Assembly: GCF_000715015.1 (NCBI RefSeq)
Contig: NZ_JMIW01000001.1
Coordinates: forward strand, 806,001 to 870,000
Source: Erythrobacter longus
GTDB taxonomy: Bacteria; Pseudomonadota; Alphaproteobacteria; Sphingomonadales; Sphingomonadaceae
Length of the DNA stretch: 64,000 nucleotides
Direction: 5' to 3'
Shown here piece by piece: positions 33,457-42,474 of the stretch (its first letter is position 1; every line of letters starts with the position of its first letter). Below the pieces are notes generated by a model that was not told where the DNA came from, did no database searches, and saw only the letters and a program-made list of their open reading frames with translations. The position numbers were made by a program, and so were the translations under genes.

Positions 33457-33997
33457 TTTGCTCCTTGGGCCCTTCCGATGTGCCCTCGTCTTGAGGTCTA
33501 TCCCCATATGGGTCCGCGATCCCCATTTTGGCAAGAGCCGTTATCTCCAATTGCTCCATCGCCTCGGCCTCTTCATCGCTGTGAACGTGATCAAAGCCGG
33601 CAAGATGGAGCAAACCGTGGATGATGAGGTGCGCGGCATGATGGTCCAGAGCAATGCCTTTCTCCCCCGCCTCGCGCGCACACGTTTCATGGGCAAGCGC
33701 AATATCCCCCAGCATCACCGGCGGTCCGTCTGCTTCAATCTCTAACAGCTCGTCCCGGCTCAGCATCGGAAAGCTCAGCACATTGGTCGGCTTGTCGCGC
33801 TCGCGCCATTCGCGGTTGAGCGTGTGGACTTCTTCGTCAGAGGTGAACAGCACGCTGGTGTGCAGGCGCTCGTTCGCAAGCTCGGGCGTGACCGTCGCAA
33901 TAGTGCCCGCGCAAAGCTGCGCCAAAGCCTCCCATTTTTCAGGGGGCCAGCCCCCTTCTGGCCAGTCTTCAAGATCGATATCTAGCTGCAACGGCAT
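33446..33997 (-). CDS. ybeY: Endoribonuclease YbeY
   Basis: The 183-residue protein has the family zinc motif HGLLHLAGFDH (H-x3-H-x5-H) and TNVLSFP upstream. YbeY is a metal-dependent RNase for 16S rRNA maturation and ribosome quality control. It overlaps corC by 11 bp. Its usual upstream neighbour phoH is not adjacent: it is 5 kb away at 39002, with foreign genes between. Confidence 0.93.
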   Translation of the reverse strand: MPLQLDIDLEDWPEGGWPPEKWEALAQLCAGTIATVTPELANERLHTSVLFTSDEEVHTLNREWRERDKPTNVLSFPMLSRDELLEIEADGPPVMLGDIALAHETCAREAGEKGIALDHHAAHLIIHGLLHLAGFDHVHSDEEAEAMEQLEITALAKMGIADPYGDRPQDEGTSEGPKEQNAR

Positions 33998-34194
33998 TCC
34001 ATTGAATTAAAGCGATTTTCGCCAAGTTTTGACACACTTGACACACTGTCCAGAGGCCAAAAAGCTTTCGGTGCAATTTGCAGGCGAATTGGCAGCATCA
34101 AATAAGGTGCAATGGCAGGGTTCATAACGCGCTACATAGTCCAACAGGGGTGCAGTAGGAAAGCGCGCGTTTCAGCTGCGCCAAACGCAACTGA
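33998..34194. other. Intergenic region upstream of ybeY
   Basis: 197 bp without a gene. It contains a direct repeat ttgacacac-ttgacacac near 34028-34047 and is the new upstream region of ybeY created by the insertion. No clear hairpin or promoter pair could be fixed. Confidence 0.4.
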
Positions 34195-35136
34195 CTACTC
34201 CGGCCCGTTCCAGCCCCACGCCTCCGCCTGTTGGAAGGCGGCGGCGTTCTGGCTGGCGAGCATCTGAAAGCGCGGGCGCAAAGCTGGCGGTATCAACTGC
34301 GGGTTCGGAAACCGCTCGATGAACTCTGTGCGTAGCAATTCGCCATGTGCAGAGCCACGTGTCAGCATGGCGTGAACATCGGTCGGGTAGTATTCGAGAA
34401 GCACGTCTGCGACCGCTATGGCTTCATCATAGCGGCCTTCGCTCATCAACCATTCGGTGACGGTGCTGGCTATGACGGCAATGCTCTCACGCTTGGTGAG
34501 CACGCCGAGGTAGATACCGCTGTCCACCTGCGCCTGTGTGACGCCCATCTGCTCGAAATATTCGCTCTCTCGGGCGGGATGGCCTCCGCTCGTCGACTCT
34601 ATCGCAATGCGGCGCCCGTTGGTCGGGTTGGTGTAGCGCATGAACACATGGAGCGGTGCGGTCGATAGCGAGACGTTCAGCCCCAGCCTCTCGGCCACAA
34701 TAAGCTGCAAAATCGGCATCGAGACGCAATTGCCTCGGCGCGTGTCGAAGTATGTTGCGAGGAGCTTGTTGCGTAAGGTTTGCCCATAGGGGTCGTCATG
34801 GTCGTAGACGAACGGCCTGTTCCCGTTCCATGCGCCCGCTTCGTAAATGACCTGCCGTACCGCCTGAAGCTCGGCGATATCGTTGCCGCCCGCCCCGATG
34901 CGTGTCGCGGCAATAGCGAGTTGGTCAATTTCGGCCCTCACCGCCGCCTCGTCCTGCTCTGGTGCGATTAGCGCATCGAAGGTCAGTTTTGCCCGCTCGT
35001 AGCTCAATTCACTATCCGGTGCGGAGAGAACAGCACGGACAATTTCGAAGGTGGATACTGACGCCCGAGCATCAGCGGGCAAGGAAGATAATAGGAAAAA
35101 GCCTATGACATAGAAAAGATGGACAATGTCCCTCAT
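34195..35136 (-). CDS. Exported transglutaminase-like protein
   Basis: The 313-residue protein has a signal peptide (to about residue 24, SLPADARA), then a transglutaminase-like fold of the SirB1 type: Cys137 in RRGNCVSMP, His163 in APLHVFMR, and an Asn/Glu-containing third strand in IAIESTSGG. The C-terminal third (DEAIAVADVLLEYYPTDVHAMLTRGSAHGELL) is TPR-like. It is last in a row of three minus-strand accessory genes; only 9 bp separate it from the lipoprotein gene, so they are probably co-transcribed. Whether it is a protease or a pseudo-enzyme is unknown. Confidence 0.75.
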   Translation of the reverse strand: MRDIVHLFYVIGFFLLSSLPADARASVSTFEIVRAVLSAPDSELSYERAKLTFDALIAPEQDEAAVRAEIDQLAIAATRIGAGGNDIAELQAVRQVIYEAGAWNGNRPFVYDHDDPYGQTLRNKLLATYFDTRRGNCVSMPILQLIVAERLGLNVSLSTAPLHVFMRYTNPTNGRRIAIESTSGGHPARESEYFEQMGVTQAQVDSGIYLGVLTKRESIAVIASTVTEWLMSEGRYDEAIAVADVLLEYYPTDVHAMLTRGSAHGELLRTEFIERFPNPQLIPPALRPRFQMLASQNAAAFQQAEAWGWNGPE

Positions 35137-35145
35137 AGTAAGGTT

Positions 35146-35613
35146 CTACTTCAATCGAGATTGGTAGATTAATGAGCGGTGTTTCCCATCAGGTTCAGGC
35201 TTGCAGTAGATTAGATCGAACGATAGATCGTCGCCACTTTGAATTGGATATTGGCCAGTGATCTTGATTGAGATTTCATGTCGTCCGTGACCGACTTCCT
35301 TTAGAATAAAGTCGTATCTGTTTGTCGAGGAGAGCTTGATCATTTCAAGAGTCTGATTGCCAATTGCTGGGCGAGAAATATTAGTCTCACCAGAGCTACC
35401 AACTATGGAATTGGGGCCATAAGATAGGCCATCCTCAAAATAGCAAAGTTCCTGCCCTGTTTCGTTCAGAATATCGACCTTCAATTGATTATCGACCACT
35501 CTCGGGTCAGAAACCGATATATCTCCGAATTCTCTCAACGAGTCAGATGCTGACTGAGAGCAGGCCGAGCTCAATATCAAACCTGCTATTGTAAGAAGCA
35601 GCGCCCTCATCAT
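35146..35613 (-). CDS. Lipoprotein coupled to the RHS-core gene (candidate immunity protein)
   Basis: The 155-residue protein has a lipobox ending LILSSAC (Cys18) and a beta-rich remainder without a known family. Its ATG overlaps the stop of the RHS-core gene (ATGA), so its translation depends on the upstream gene. The gene is clearly AT-richer than its neighbours, which points to recent transfer. An anchored protein made with a secreted RHS-type protein is the arrangement expected of an immunity partner in the periplasm; this is inference only. Confidence 0.65.
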   Translation of the reverse strand: MMRALLLTIAGLILSSACSQSASDSLREFGDISVSDPRVVDNQLKVDILNETGQELCYFEDGLSYGPNSIVGSSGETNISRPAIGNQTLEMIKLSSTNRYDFILKEVGHGRHEISIKITGQYPIQSGDDLSFDLIYCKPEPDGKHRSLIYQSRLK

Positions 35614-36359
35614 CTGCGATTACGCCTAAAGCCGAGTGCGTAAGGGATCGAGTCAGGATGGCGAATGGTCCTTGCCGGCACGGCCTGAGCACGCCTGATC
35701 GCGTTGCGCATACCATACTCTCCAATTGTGGTTCCATCTCGAAGATTAACTTGGAAATCTATCGGGGCACGTCCTGAAGTATGAGCGGCGTCGTGGGCAA
35801 GGCCTTGCAAGCGGTCATGCCGTCCCGTTGAGGCAGCAAAAAAGCCACGGCCAAGGGACAGAGCTCGACCACCCAATTCTGACCGATACATGTCCCCATG
35901 ATTACCGAGAACAGCGGGCTTATCGCCTTTGAATTCACCCAGAATAGCGCGCCCTAAGCCCAAGGCTGTGTCGACACCTTCGATGCCTTCACCCTCAGTT
36001 CCAAAGAAAGTATTCAAATCCGATAGTGCCTGACCTTGAGCATCAGTCAGGCTGTCACCATTGGCTAATGCGTCTCTTGCGCCTTCCAAAGTATCCAGTC
36101 TTGTTTCGAGCATCTCAATGGCTTCATCTTGAACTTGCTCGAATTGTTCGCATTGACCCTCCGACAAGCTACTGCCGCATTTATAAAGCCCTAAGGGGTC
36201 AACTCCGTTAATCGGGTCATTCTCGACATATGCATAGAGATTGACATCATCTTCATATCCGATGGGGTCGGTCTGTAAATAGCGCGCTTGAGCTGGTGAG
36301 GCGGTGACGACCGCTAGAGCGATTGCCGCTGCTGCTGTGGTGAAAATCGGCTTTCGCAA
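35610..36359 (-). CDS. Miniature exported RHS-core protein (candidate toxin)
   Basis: The 249-residue protein is a Sec signal peptide (residues 1-25, ending PAQA) joined directly to an RHS repeat-associated core motif: [19 protein letters not shown] followed by [15 protein letters not shown] (residues 26-59). In polymorphic toxins this motif closes a long RHS shell of 1000 or more residues; here the shell is absent. After a helical stretch (70-120) comes a C-terminal domain with [13 protein letters not shown] at 181-193, whose His/Asp set could bind a metal, and a basic end. I know no family for this domain. It is coupled to the downstream lipoprotein gene. It may be a stand-alone exported effector or a displaced toxin tip that gained a signal peptide. 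Confidence 0.75.
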   Translation of the reverse strand: MRKPIFTTAAAAIALAVVTASPAQARYLQTDPIGYEDDVNLYAYVENDPINGVDPLGLYKCGSSLSEGQCEQFEQVQDEAIEMLETRLDTLEGARDALANGDSLTDAQGQALSDLNTFFGTEGEGIEGVDTALGLGRAILGEFKGDKPAVLGNHGDMYRSELGGRALSLGRGFFAASTGRHDRLQGLAHDAAHTSGRAPIDFQVNLRDGTTIGEYGMRNAIRRAQAVPARTIRHPDSIPYALGFRRNRR

Positions 36360-36555
36360 GACCCGTCTCCCTTCGTGTGGACCAGAGACTTAACACATCG
36401 GCAAGTGAAATCCATATCTGTAATTTTTGCGAATCCCTAATTTTCCACAATACAACACAACAACTATGCCAAGGTCTTTGTGCTTCTCTCAATTTCCCCC
36501 GGAATTATTGTCACTTCGCCAATCTTATGCTTGGTAAAACGGAACCCTCGACAAA
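36360..36555. other. AT-rich intergenic region upstream of the RHS-core gene
   Basis: About 196 bp, AT-richer than its surroundings, between the RHS-core start and the phoH remnant. It should hold the promoter for the three minus-strand accessory genes. No gene or clear hairpin seen. Confidence 0.4.
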
Positions 36556-36755
36556 TCACTCGCCCTCATACGCCTCGACAATCCGCCCCACAATCGGGTG
36601 ACGGACCACGTCGGCAGCAGTAAAGCGGATGGTGCCGAAGCCTTTGGTGTGCTCCAGCTTGTCGACTGCATCGGCAAGGCCGCTCATGCGGTCACCGCCG
36701 GGGATGTCCACTTGGCGCGGGTCGCCGCAGATCACCATCCGGCTGTTCTGGCCAA
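36556..36755 (-). pseudogene. Detached 3' end of a second phoH allele
   Basis: These 200 bp encode the last 60-odd residues of PhoH (VICGDPRQVDIPGGDRM... to VRHPIVGRIVEAYEGE and a TGA stop). They are about 88% identical by eye to the 3' end of intact phoH (39002-39201), with about two dozen differences, mainly in third codon positions, and a few changed residues (A/T, D/E, K/E). Homology begins at the stop codon and breaks off sharply at 36755 inside the reading frame. The stub stands where the phoH 3' end would lie upstream of ybeY. It cannot encode a working ATPase because both Walker motifs are missing. Confidence 0.88.
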
Positions 36756-37021
36756 TTTCCTAGTCCAAAGTCGAGGGTGCACAGACCAGCGCTGAGCCAG
36801 CGCAATAGCCCTGCTGCTCTTCCAATTGTCGACTGACTGTCGGCAAGGTTTCGAATTGGCATTAAGGTTTTGGGGATGACTTCTAGGGGGTCATCCCCAT
36901 TCTCGTCTTAGGGTGACCTCACACGCCTTGTGCGATTGTATCTGTCTGACTTTCATCGGGCTTTTGTCTGGCACGAAGCCTTCTTACCAGACCGTCCGAT
37001 GTTTCATCTGCAGTGCAAGCC
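36756..37021. other. Junction between phoH remnant and TadG-like gene
   Basis: 266 bp of unassigned sequence with a hairpin ggggatgac/gtcatcccc at 36872-36898 and no gene. The junction at 36755/36756 is abrupt; no target-site duplication or inverted repeat was found by eye. Confidence 0.4.
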
Positions 37022-38986
37022 ATGGACCACGAGAACACCCACCACCCCTCCCTTTTTCGCCGGATTGCGAGCGATGCGACTGCGAATACGCTTGCCTTTT
37101 CGGCGGCGTCCATGGTGCCGGTCATGGCAATGGTTGGCGGCGGGATCGACACAAGCCGGTTTTACATGGCGCAAACCCGGCTACAGGCGGCGTGCGATGC
37201 AGGCGCCCTGGCTGCGCGCTATGCCATGCTCACCGACACTTTGACCGATGAGGCACGCCAGAAGGGGGAGGAATTCTTCGATCAGAACTTCCCCGAAGAC
37301 ATATTCGGAACACAAGACCTGACGCGCAATTACACGGCCGAAGATGGAGAGGTAAGCGGCACTGCGACCGGCACTTTGCCTGCGTCCATCATGGCTGCTT
37401 TTGGATTTGAGAATTACAGGCTTTCGGTCAGCTGCAAGGCCGATATCAACATTTCCAATACCGATATCATGTTTGTGATCGACACCACCGGTTCGATGGC
37501 GTGGACGCCGGCTGGCAACGATTGTGGCCAGGTAAATGGGCGTTGGATCGAGTGCGTGGGTTCGCGCATCCAAGGTGTGCGCGATGCAACGCTCACTTTT
37601 TACGACACAGTCGAAGACGCCACGTCCCCGCGCGCTCAGGTGCGCTTTGGCGTGATGCCCTATTCCTCAGGCGTGAATGTGGGCGCTGCGATCCTGGACG
37701 AAAACCCCGGTTGGATGGCAGGCAGCCACACATATCAATCGCGCGAAGGCGAGATGGTCCTTGGCAACTGGCAAAGGACAGCGATCAACTATTCACGCAC
37801 TGGCGAAGGGTACAATTTCACTGAGCAAGGCCGGCAGAATAATGTGACAGTGCAAAGCTCGTTCAACAATTGTGTGATTAACTACAACAACCTGCAATCA
37901 AACGATAATTTCGTCTCGAGCAATGAGGCGGGCTGGACGCAGGTCTCTATGACAGGCTCCAACCCTCGCACCCTTACCTATACCGGCACCGTAAGGTACG
38001 CGCAGTTCACAGGCGGCGGTGGAACTTACAACATCGGCACGGGCGCGTGCGTTTTGACAATCGTTGAAAACCACTATGACGCTGCATCTACCATAACGGT
38101 TACCGAACAAGCCGAAGAGGTGTTTGAATGGGTTTACCGGCCAGTGACCTACAACCTCGCCTCGCTCTATGACGACAACCGGATGGAAGTGCCCACCGGC
38201 TGGAATTTCGCGAACGCGACGGTCGCATGGGATGGATGTATCGAGGAAGCGGCTACGGTGGACGCCTCCTCGTTTGATCCCATTCCCGCAGGTGCAAGGG
38301 ACCTCGATATCAATCTGGTCCCGTCCAATGAGGGGGAACGCTGGAAACCTGCGCTTCGCGATCTGACATGGAGGCGAATAAGCAATCCATCTCAATGGTG
38401 GACCTATACCCGCGACGATGTGCGCGTGGATGATCCCAATGTGCAGTTTGCCCGGCCGATCTATTCTTGTCCGGTCGCAGCTCAGCGGCTTGATGATATG
38501 ACCCGCGGCAATCTTCAAAGCTATGTCAACAGCCTGAGGGCCGATGGAGCGACCTATCACGATATCGGGATGATCTGGGGTGCGCGGTTTATTGCCCCGA
38601 ACGGCATTTTCTCAGCCGATAATGCGAGCGCGCCAAATGGCGATGAGCTTGCGCGCCATATCGTCTATTTAACCGATGGTGAGCTGTCGCCCAATGAGAT
38701 GGTTTACACGCCCTATGGCATCCATTGGTGGGATCGGCGCGTGCACGATGGGATCGACCCTCAGCAGGTGTTTGACAAGCATTCTGCCCGCTTTCAGGCG
38801 GCGTGCAGGGCAGCGCGCAATCAGAATATCTCGGTGTGGGTTGTCGCTTTTGGGACGGCCCTGACCCAGAACCTGATTGATTGCGCGACCCCGGGACGAG
38901 CGTATTCGGCGGATGATTCCGAAGCATTGGAAGACGCCTTTCGCGCCATCGCTCAGAAGATTGCAAAGCTCCGTGTGACGGAGTGA
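37022..38986 (+). CDS. TadG-like protein with von Willebrand factor A domain
   Basis: The 654-residue protein has an N-terminal TadE/G-like segment with one membrane helix (ATANTLAFSAASMVPVMAMVG, then GGIDTSRFYMAQTRLQAACDAGALAARYAM), so the rest faces the periplasm. The vWA domain starts with the MIDAS-like DTTGSMAW and is interrupted by a long Asn/Thr/Tyr-rich insert (roughly residues 240-390); it resumes with DIGMIWGARFIAP, HIVYLTDGE and VWVVAFGT. TadG proteins belong to Flp/Tad pilus systems, but no other tad gene is here. The start may be ATG 37022 or GTG 37013. It is convergent with phoH (15 bp). Confidence 0.8.
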   Translation: MDHENTHHPSLFRRIASDATANTLAFSAASMVPVMAMVGGGIDTSRFYMAQTRLQAACDAGALAARYAMLTDTLTDEARQKGEEFFDQNFPEDIFGTQDLTRNYTAEDGEVSGTATGTLPASIMAAFGFENYRLSVSCKADINISNTDIMFVIDTTGSMAWTPAGNDCGQVNGRWIECVGSRIQGVRDATLTFYDTVEDATSPRAQVRFGVMPYSSGVNVGAAILDENPGWMAGSHTYQSREGEMVLGNWQRTAINYSRTGEGYNFTEQGRQNNVTVQSSFNNCVINYNNLQSNDNFVSSNEAGWTQVSMTGSNPRTLTYTGTVRYAQFTGGGGTYNIGTGACVLTIVENHYDAASTITVTEQAEEVFEWVYRPVTYNLASLYDDNRMEVPTGWNFANATVAWDGCIEEAATVDASSFDPIPAGARDLDINLVPSNEGERWKPALRDLTWRRISNPSQWWTYTRDDVRVDDPNVQFARPIYSCPVAAQRLDDMTRGNLQSYVNSLRADGATYHDIGMIWGARFIAPNGIFSADNASAPNGDELARHIVYLTDGELSPNEMVYTPYGIHWWDRRVHDGIDPQQVFDKHSARFQAACRAARNQNISVWVVAFGTALTQNLIDCATPGRAYSADDSEALEDAFRAIAQKIAKLRVTE

Positions 38987-39001
38987 TTGAGCCGCTTACC
39001 G

Positions 39002-40069
39002 CTATTTGCCCTCATACGCCTCGACAATCCGCCCCACAATCGGGTGGCGCACAACATCGGCAGCGGTAAAGCGGATGGTGCCAAACCCTTCGGTGTGCTC
39101 CAGCTTCTCGACCGCATCGGTAAGCCCGCTCATACGGTCGCCGCCCGGGATATCGACCTGACGCGGATCGCCGCAAACCACCATCCGGCTGTTCTGGCCA
39201 AAGCGGGTGAGGAACATCTTCATCTGTTCGCGCGTGGTGTTTTGCGCTTCATCAAGGATGACGAACGCATCGGCGAGCGTGCGCCCGCGCATGAACGCAA
39301 TGGGAGCGATTTCAATCTCGCCGCTTTCGATCCGGCGCTCGACCTGTTCTGGCGGCATACAATCGTACAGCGCATCGTATAGCGGGCGCAGGTAAGGATC
39401 GACCTTGTCTTTCATATCGCCGGGAAGAAAGCCCAGCTTCTCTCCCGCTTCTACCGCAGGGCGCGACAGTATCAGGCGCTGCACACTGCCGGTCATCAAT
39501 TGCGAGACGGCCTGTGCCACGGCGAGATAGGTTTTACCCGTCCCCGCAGGGCCAAGCGCAAAGATGATGTCATCGCGCGAAAGGCTGCGCATGTAGGTGA
39601 TCTGCGTCGCAGAGCGCGGGACAATGGTCTTGCGCCTTGTGCGGATCATGATCGGCGGCTCTTCCTTTTCGCCGCTGATGATGCCTTCCAATGTGGGCTC
39701 GTTTGACATCGCAATCAGGCTTTCAATCGCGCCGCTGTCCAAGTCCTGTCCCATCGCAAGGCGGTCATACATAGTGATCAGCGTCTCTCGCGCCCGGGCC
39801 ACGGCGTCTTGCGTGCCTTCGATCAGCAATTGATCGCCGCGTGCGTGAATATACACGTTCAACCGGTTTTCGACCTGCACAAGATTGGCGTCAAACTGCC
39901 CAAACAGCGCGCCCAAAAGCGATTGGTTTTCGAAAGAGAGCTCAGCCCTGGCCCGTTCGCCTCCCCTCGTACTCGAGGCTTGGTTGGAATTGATCGCTTC
40001 CGGCAATACGGATGGATCGATCGCACCGGGTGCATGGCCGTCGTGCTTTGTTGTGGGTCTGCGTCCCAT
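39002..40069 (-). CDS. phoH: PhoH-like ATPase
   Basis: The 355-residue protein has a KH-like N-terminal part (NRLNVYIHARGDQLLIEGT) and a RecA-like ATPase core: Walker A GPAGTGKT (residues 173-180), Walker B FVILDEAQN and VVCGDPRQVD. PhoH-like proteins are thought to act in RNA metabolism together with YbeY. Start ATG 40069 has AAAGGA in front; the frame is open to 40183 but the extra residues are basic and not family-like. Its 3' end is present a second time at 36556-36755. Confidence 0.92.
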   Translation of the reverse strand: MGRRPTTKHDGHAPGAIDPSVLPEAINSNQASSTRGGERARAELSFENQSLLGALFGQFDANLVQVENRLNVYIHARGDQLLIEGTQDAVARARETLITMYDRLAMGQDLDSGAIESLIAMSNEPTLEGIISGEKEEPPIMIRTRRKTIVPRSATQITYMRSLSRDDIIFALGPAGTGKTYLAVAQAVSQLMTGSVQRLILSRPAVEAGEKLGFLPGDMKDKVDPYLRPLYDALYDCMPPEQVERRIESGEIEIAPIAFMRGRTLADAFVILDEAQNTTREQMKMFLTRFGQNSRMVVCGDPRQVDIPGGDRMSGLTDAVEKLEHTEGFGTIRFTAADVVRHPIVGRIVEAYEGK

Positions 40070-40331
40070 AGGGTCCTTTGCGGTTTCGCTTTTCGCCAGA
40101 GAAAAGCCTGTGTCGAGTCGGAAAGGTAGGCGGCTTTTCGAGCTTGGCAAGCGTGGGGGCGTAGCGTTGTTGGGGAAAGTCACAAACAGTTCATAGTTCT
40201 GTGATCACTGTGATGCCCATTGAAACAGTAAAAGCACAAAGGCCCGGCGACCGGTAACAGGGCATACCAATCCTGAAAGCGGGGCCTTAAATGCTCTGAA
40301 CTGGCGGTTGGAGCGGGGCGAAGGAGAGCAA

Positions 40332-41297
40332 ATGAAAACTCTTAGGCCGTTCGTGCCCCCGGCATTGTTTGGCGCCTTATTGAGCTTGTTGAGCGCGTCT
40401 CCCGCATTTGCCCAAGAAGATGACACCCAGCCACAAAGCGAAGCCGAAATCGTGGTTGAAGGGGACACAAACCTTCGCGAACGCCGCAATGAACTGCGCC
40501 AATTGGCTCAAGACGTGCTGAACAAACCGCGCATCTCTCAAACCATCGCCAAATTTGCCGAACCGATGTGCCCCAGAGTTTTCGGCCTTACCGAAGAGGC
40601 GGCAAAGGTGATCGAGGCAAGAATGCGCGAAAACGCAGTGAGCCTGGGATTGAACCGCGTGGACGTGCCAGAGGATTGCAAACACAACACATCGGTCATT
40701 TTCGTGCCTCAAGAGCAGGGAACAGCCGATACATGGTTCAACAGCAGGTCCGATGTGCTGCGCCATTTGAAAAGCTATGAACGCATAAGGGTGCTTGAGG
40801 AAAAAGACCCGGTGCGGGCATGGACCTATCGTCCCGCGCGCCTGCCCGGTCCGGTCGCCGTTCCCACTTCTCAAGGCAGCGCAGGAGATCGCCTCGCCTT
40901 TGCCGACGGCCCAAACCAGTCCTACTATGCCTCTCGCCTCAGGAGGAAACCCAATCCGCTTGCAGGTGCAACCGTCCTGATCGAGCTTGGCAGAGCGGAT
41001 GGCAAATCCCTCACACAGCTGGCCGACTATGCCTCAATGCGCACCTTTGGAAACGCGCGCGCACTATCGCCCGAAGAAGTGCCCGCCGCCGATACGATCC
41101 TGACGCTGTTTCAGGATGAAGATGCGCCAGAGGAGCTGACCGACTTCGACCGCTCGCTTGTGTCGATGCTCTATGAAACCTCGCCAACCGCAAGCCGGTC
41201 GCTGTTCTACGGCAATATCGCCCGGCGCGCAGTGCGGCTTGAGGGTGAAGAGTCTGAAGGAGAAGACCCCAACAGCGCGTACGGGGCCAAGGAGTGA
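40332..41297 (+). CDS. Exported hypothetical protein, tandem paralogue 1
   Basis: The 321-residue protein has a signal peptide (ending SASPAFAQ) and an acidic start (EIVVEGDTNLRERRNEL). Shared landmarks with the next gene are a Cys in PMCPRVFGL, IEARMRENA, a second Cys (VPEDCKHN), LKSYERIR, ATVLIELGRADGKSLTQLADYASMR and LTDFDRSLVSMLYE. The two conserved Cys could form a disulfide. AAGGAG precedes the ATG at 40332. I do not recognise the family with certainty. It is inserted, on the opposite strand, between miaB and phoH. Confidence 0.7.
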   Translation: MKTLRPFVPPALFGALLSLLSASPAFAQEDDTQPQSEAEIVVEGDTNLRERRNELRQLAQDVLNKPRISQTIAKFAEPMCPRVFGLTEEAAKVIEARMRENAVSLGLNRVDVPEDCKHNTSVIFVPQEQGTADTWFNSRSDVLRHLKSYERIRVLEEKDPVRAWTYRPARLPGPVAVPTSQGSAGDRLAFADGPNQSYYASRLRRKPNPLAGATVLIELGRADGKSLTQLADYASMRTFGNARALSPEEVPAADTILTLFQDEDAPEELTDFDRSLVSMLYETSPTASRSLFYGNIARRAVRLEGEESEGEDPNSAYGAKE

Positions 41298-41500
41298 CGA
41301 TCCGCACCGTGCCCGCAGCCAATGAAACTCGTCGGGCTCCATTTGCCGCTGGTCGATTGCGCACTCCGATCGTCGAAGCTTGCGCCGGGCTGATCGATAG
41401 TGGGGATACATTGGCCCGCCCGTTTGTAGTGTGCGCATAAGACGTCGTTCATCCGCACGCCTGCAAAAGCGGCGTCAAAGCAATGGGAAATCCAAGACCG

Positions 41501-42448
41501 ATGACGAAATGGCCCCTACCCGCACACGTCCCCGCAATATGTGCAGCAGTTCTTGCCGCAGCAGCCACCCCCGCCGCTGCGCAAGATACCACCCCACAAG
41601 AGCAAGGTTCTGACCAGATCATCGTTGAAGGCGATCTTGAGAATGACAGCGGAGAAAGCACGCGCGAGCGGGTTTTGCGCATCGGCCGCCAGATCAATCT
41701 GCCCGCCCGCTCAGGTCTTCCAGCAGCCCGTTTCCGTGCGCCGCTTTGTGTGATGGTATCGGGCCTTCCCGACAACATCGCCGAAGTCGTGAAAGCGCGC
41801 ATTGAAGAAAATGCGCAGGCTTTGCGCGGCGTTCGAATTGCAGGGGCTGATTGTAAGGCAAACGCCTTTGTCGGCTTCCTTAATAACGTGAACGACGCGG
41901 TCAAAACCCTTGAAGAAGAACAGAAATGGCTGTTCGAAGGGCTCAAGAGCTATCAACGCGACCGGATTTATCGCGGGTCGGATGCCGTGCGTTCGTGGCA
42001 CGCATTCAGCACGCTCAATGAAGACGGCACCGAAGCCGTGGTCGAAGGATCAGGCGACCGCGCCCGCGGGCTTGGCAGCCTTGTGAACCAGACCGAACGC
42101 GCATCACGCATCAATCGCCAGCAATCGGCCATGGTGGGCGCGGTTGTGCTGATTGAAACGGCGGCGCTGGAGGAGAAAACCCTTCGTCAGATCGCCGACT
42201 ATGCCTCTGTCCGCATTCTTGCCTCGGTCAGCGATGAAGTGACAAGCGACGCCAATACCCCGCCAACGATCCTAACCCTGTTCAACGAAGAGTTCGCGCC
42301 CCCTGCGATCACCGATTTCGACATGGCGTATCTGACATCGCTTTACGAACTGCCCAGCACCAGCCGCGATCCGCAGATCATCGCAACGGCGGTGGACCGC
42401 TATCTTGCGATCCTGAAAGAGCAGGAAGCAAACGAAGCAGGCGGCTAG
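41501..42448 (+). CDS. Exported hypothetical protein, tandem paralogue 2
   Basis: The 315-residue paralogue of the preceding gene has a signal peptide ending TPAAAQ and the same landmarks: QIIVEGD, PLCVMVSGL, IEENAQALRGVRIAGADCKAN in part, LKSYQRDRIYR, VVLIETAALEEKTLRQIADYAS and ITDFDMAYLTSLYE. The start is either ATG 41501 (MTKWPLP) or 41483. The two proteins are distant along most of their length, so the duplication is old. Function unknown; its final Tyr-Glu region (DxAYLTSLYELP) is the best-kept part. Confidence 0.7.
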   Translation: MTKWPLPAHVPAICAAVLAAAATPAAAQDTTPQEQGSDQIIVEGDLENDSGESTRERVLRIGRQINLPARSGLPAARFRAPLCVMVSGLPDNIAEVVKARIEENAQALRGVRIAGADCKANAFVGFLNNVNDAVKTLEEEQKWLFEGLKSYQRDRIYRGSDAVRSWHAFSTLNEDGTEAVVEGSGDRARGLGSLVNQTERASRINRQQSAMVGAVVLIETAALEEKTLRQIADYASVRILASVSDEVTSDANTPPTILTLFNEEFAPPAITDFDMAYLTSLYELPSTSRDPQIIATAVDRYLAILKEQEANEAGG

Positions 42449-42474
42449 ATTTCACAGCCCCTTAAAACAGCCCC

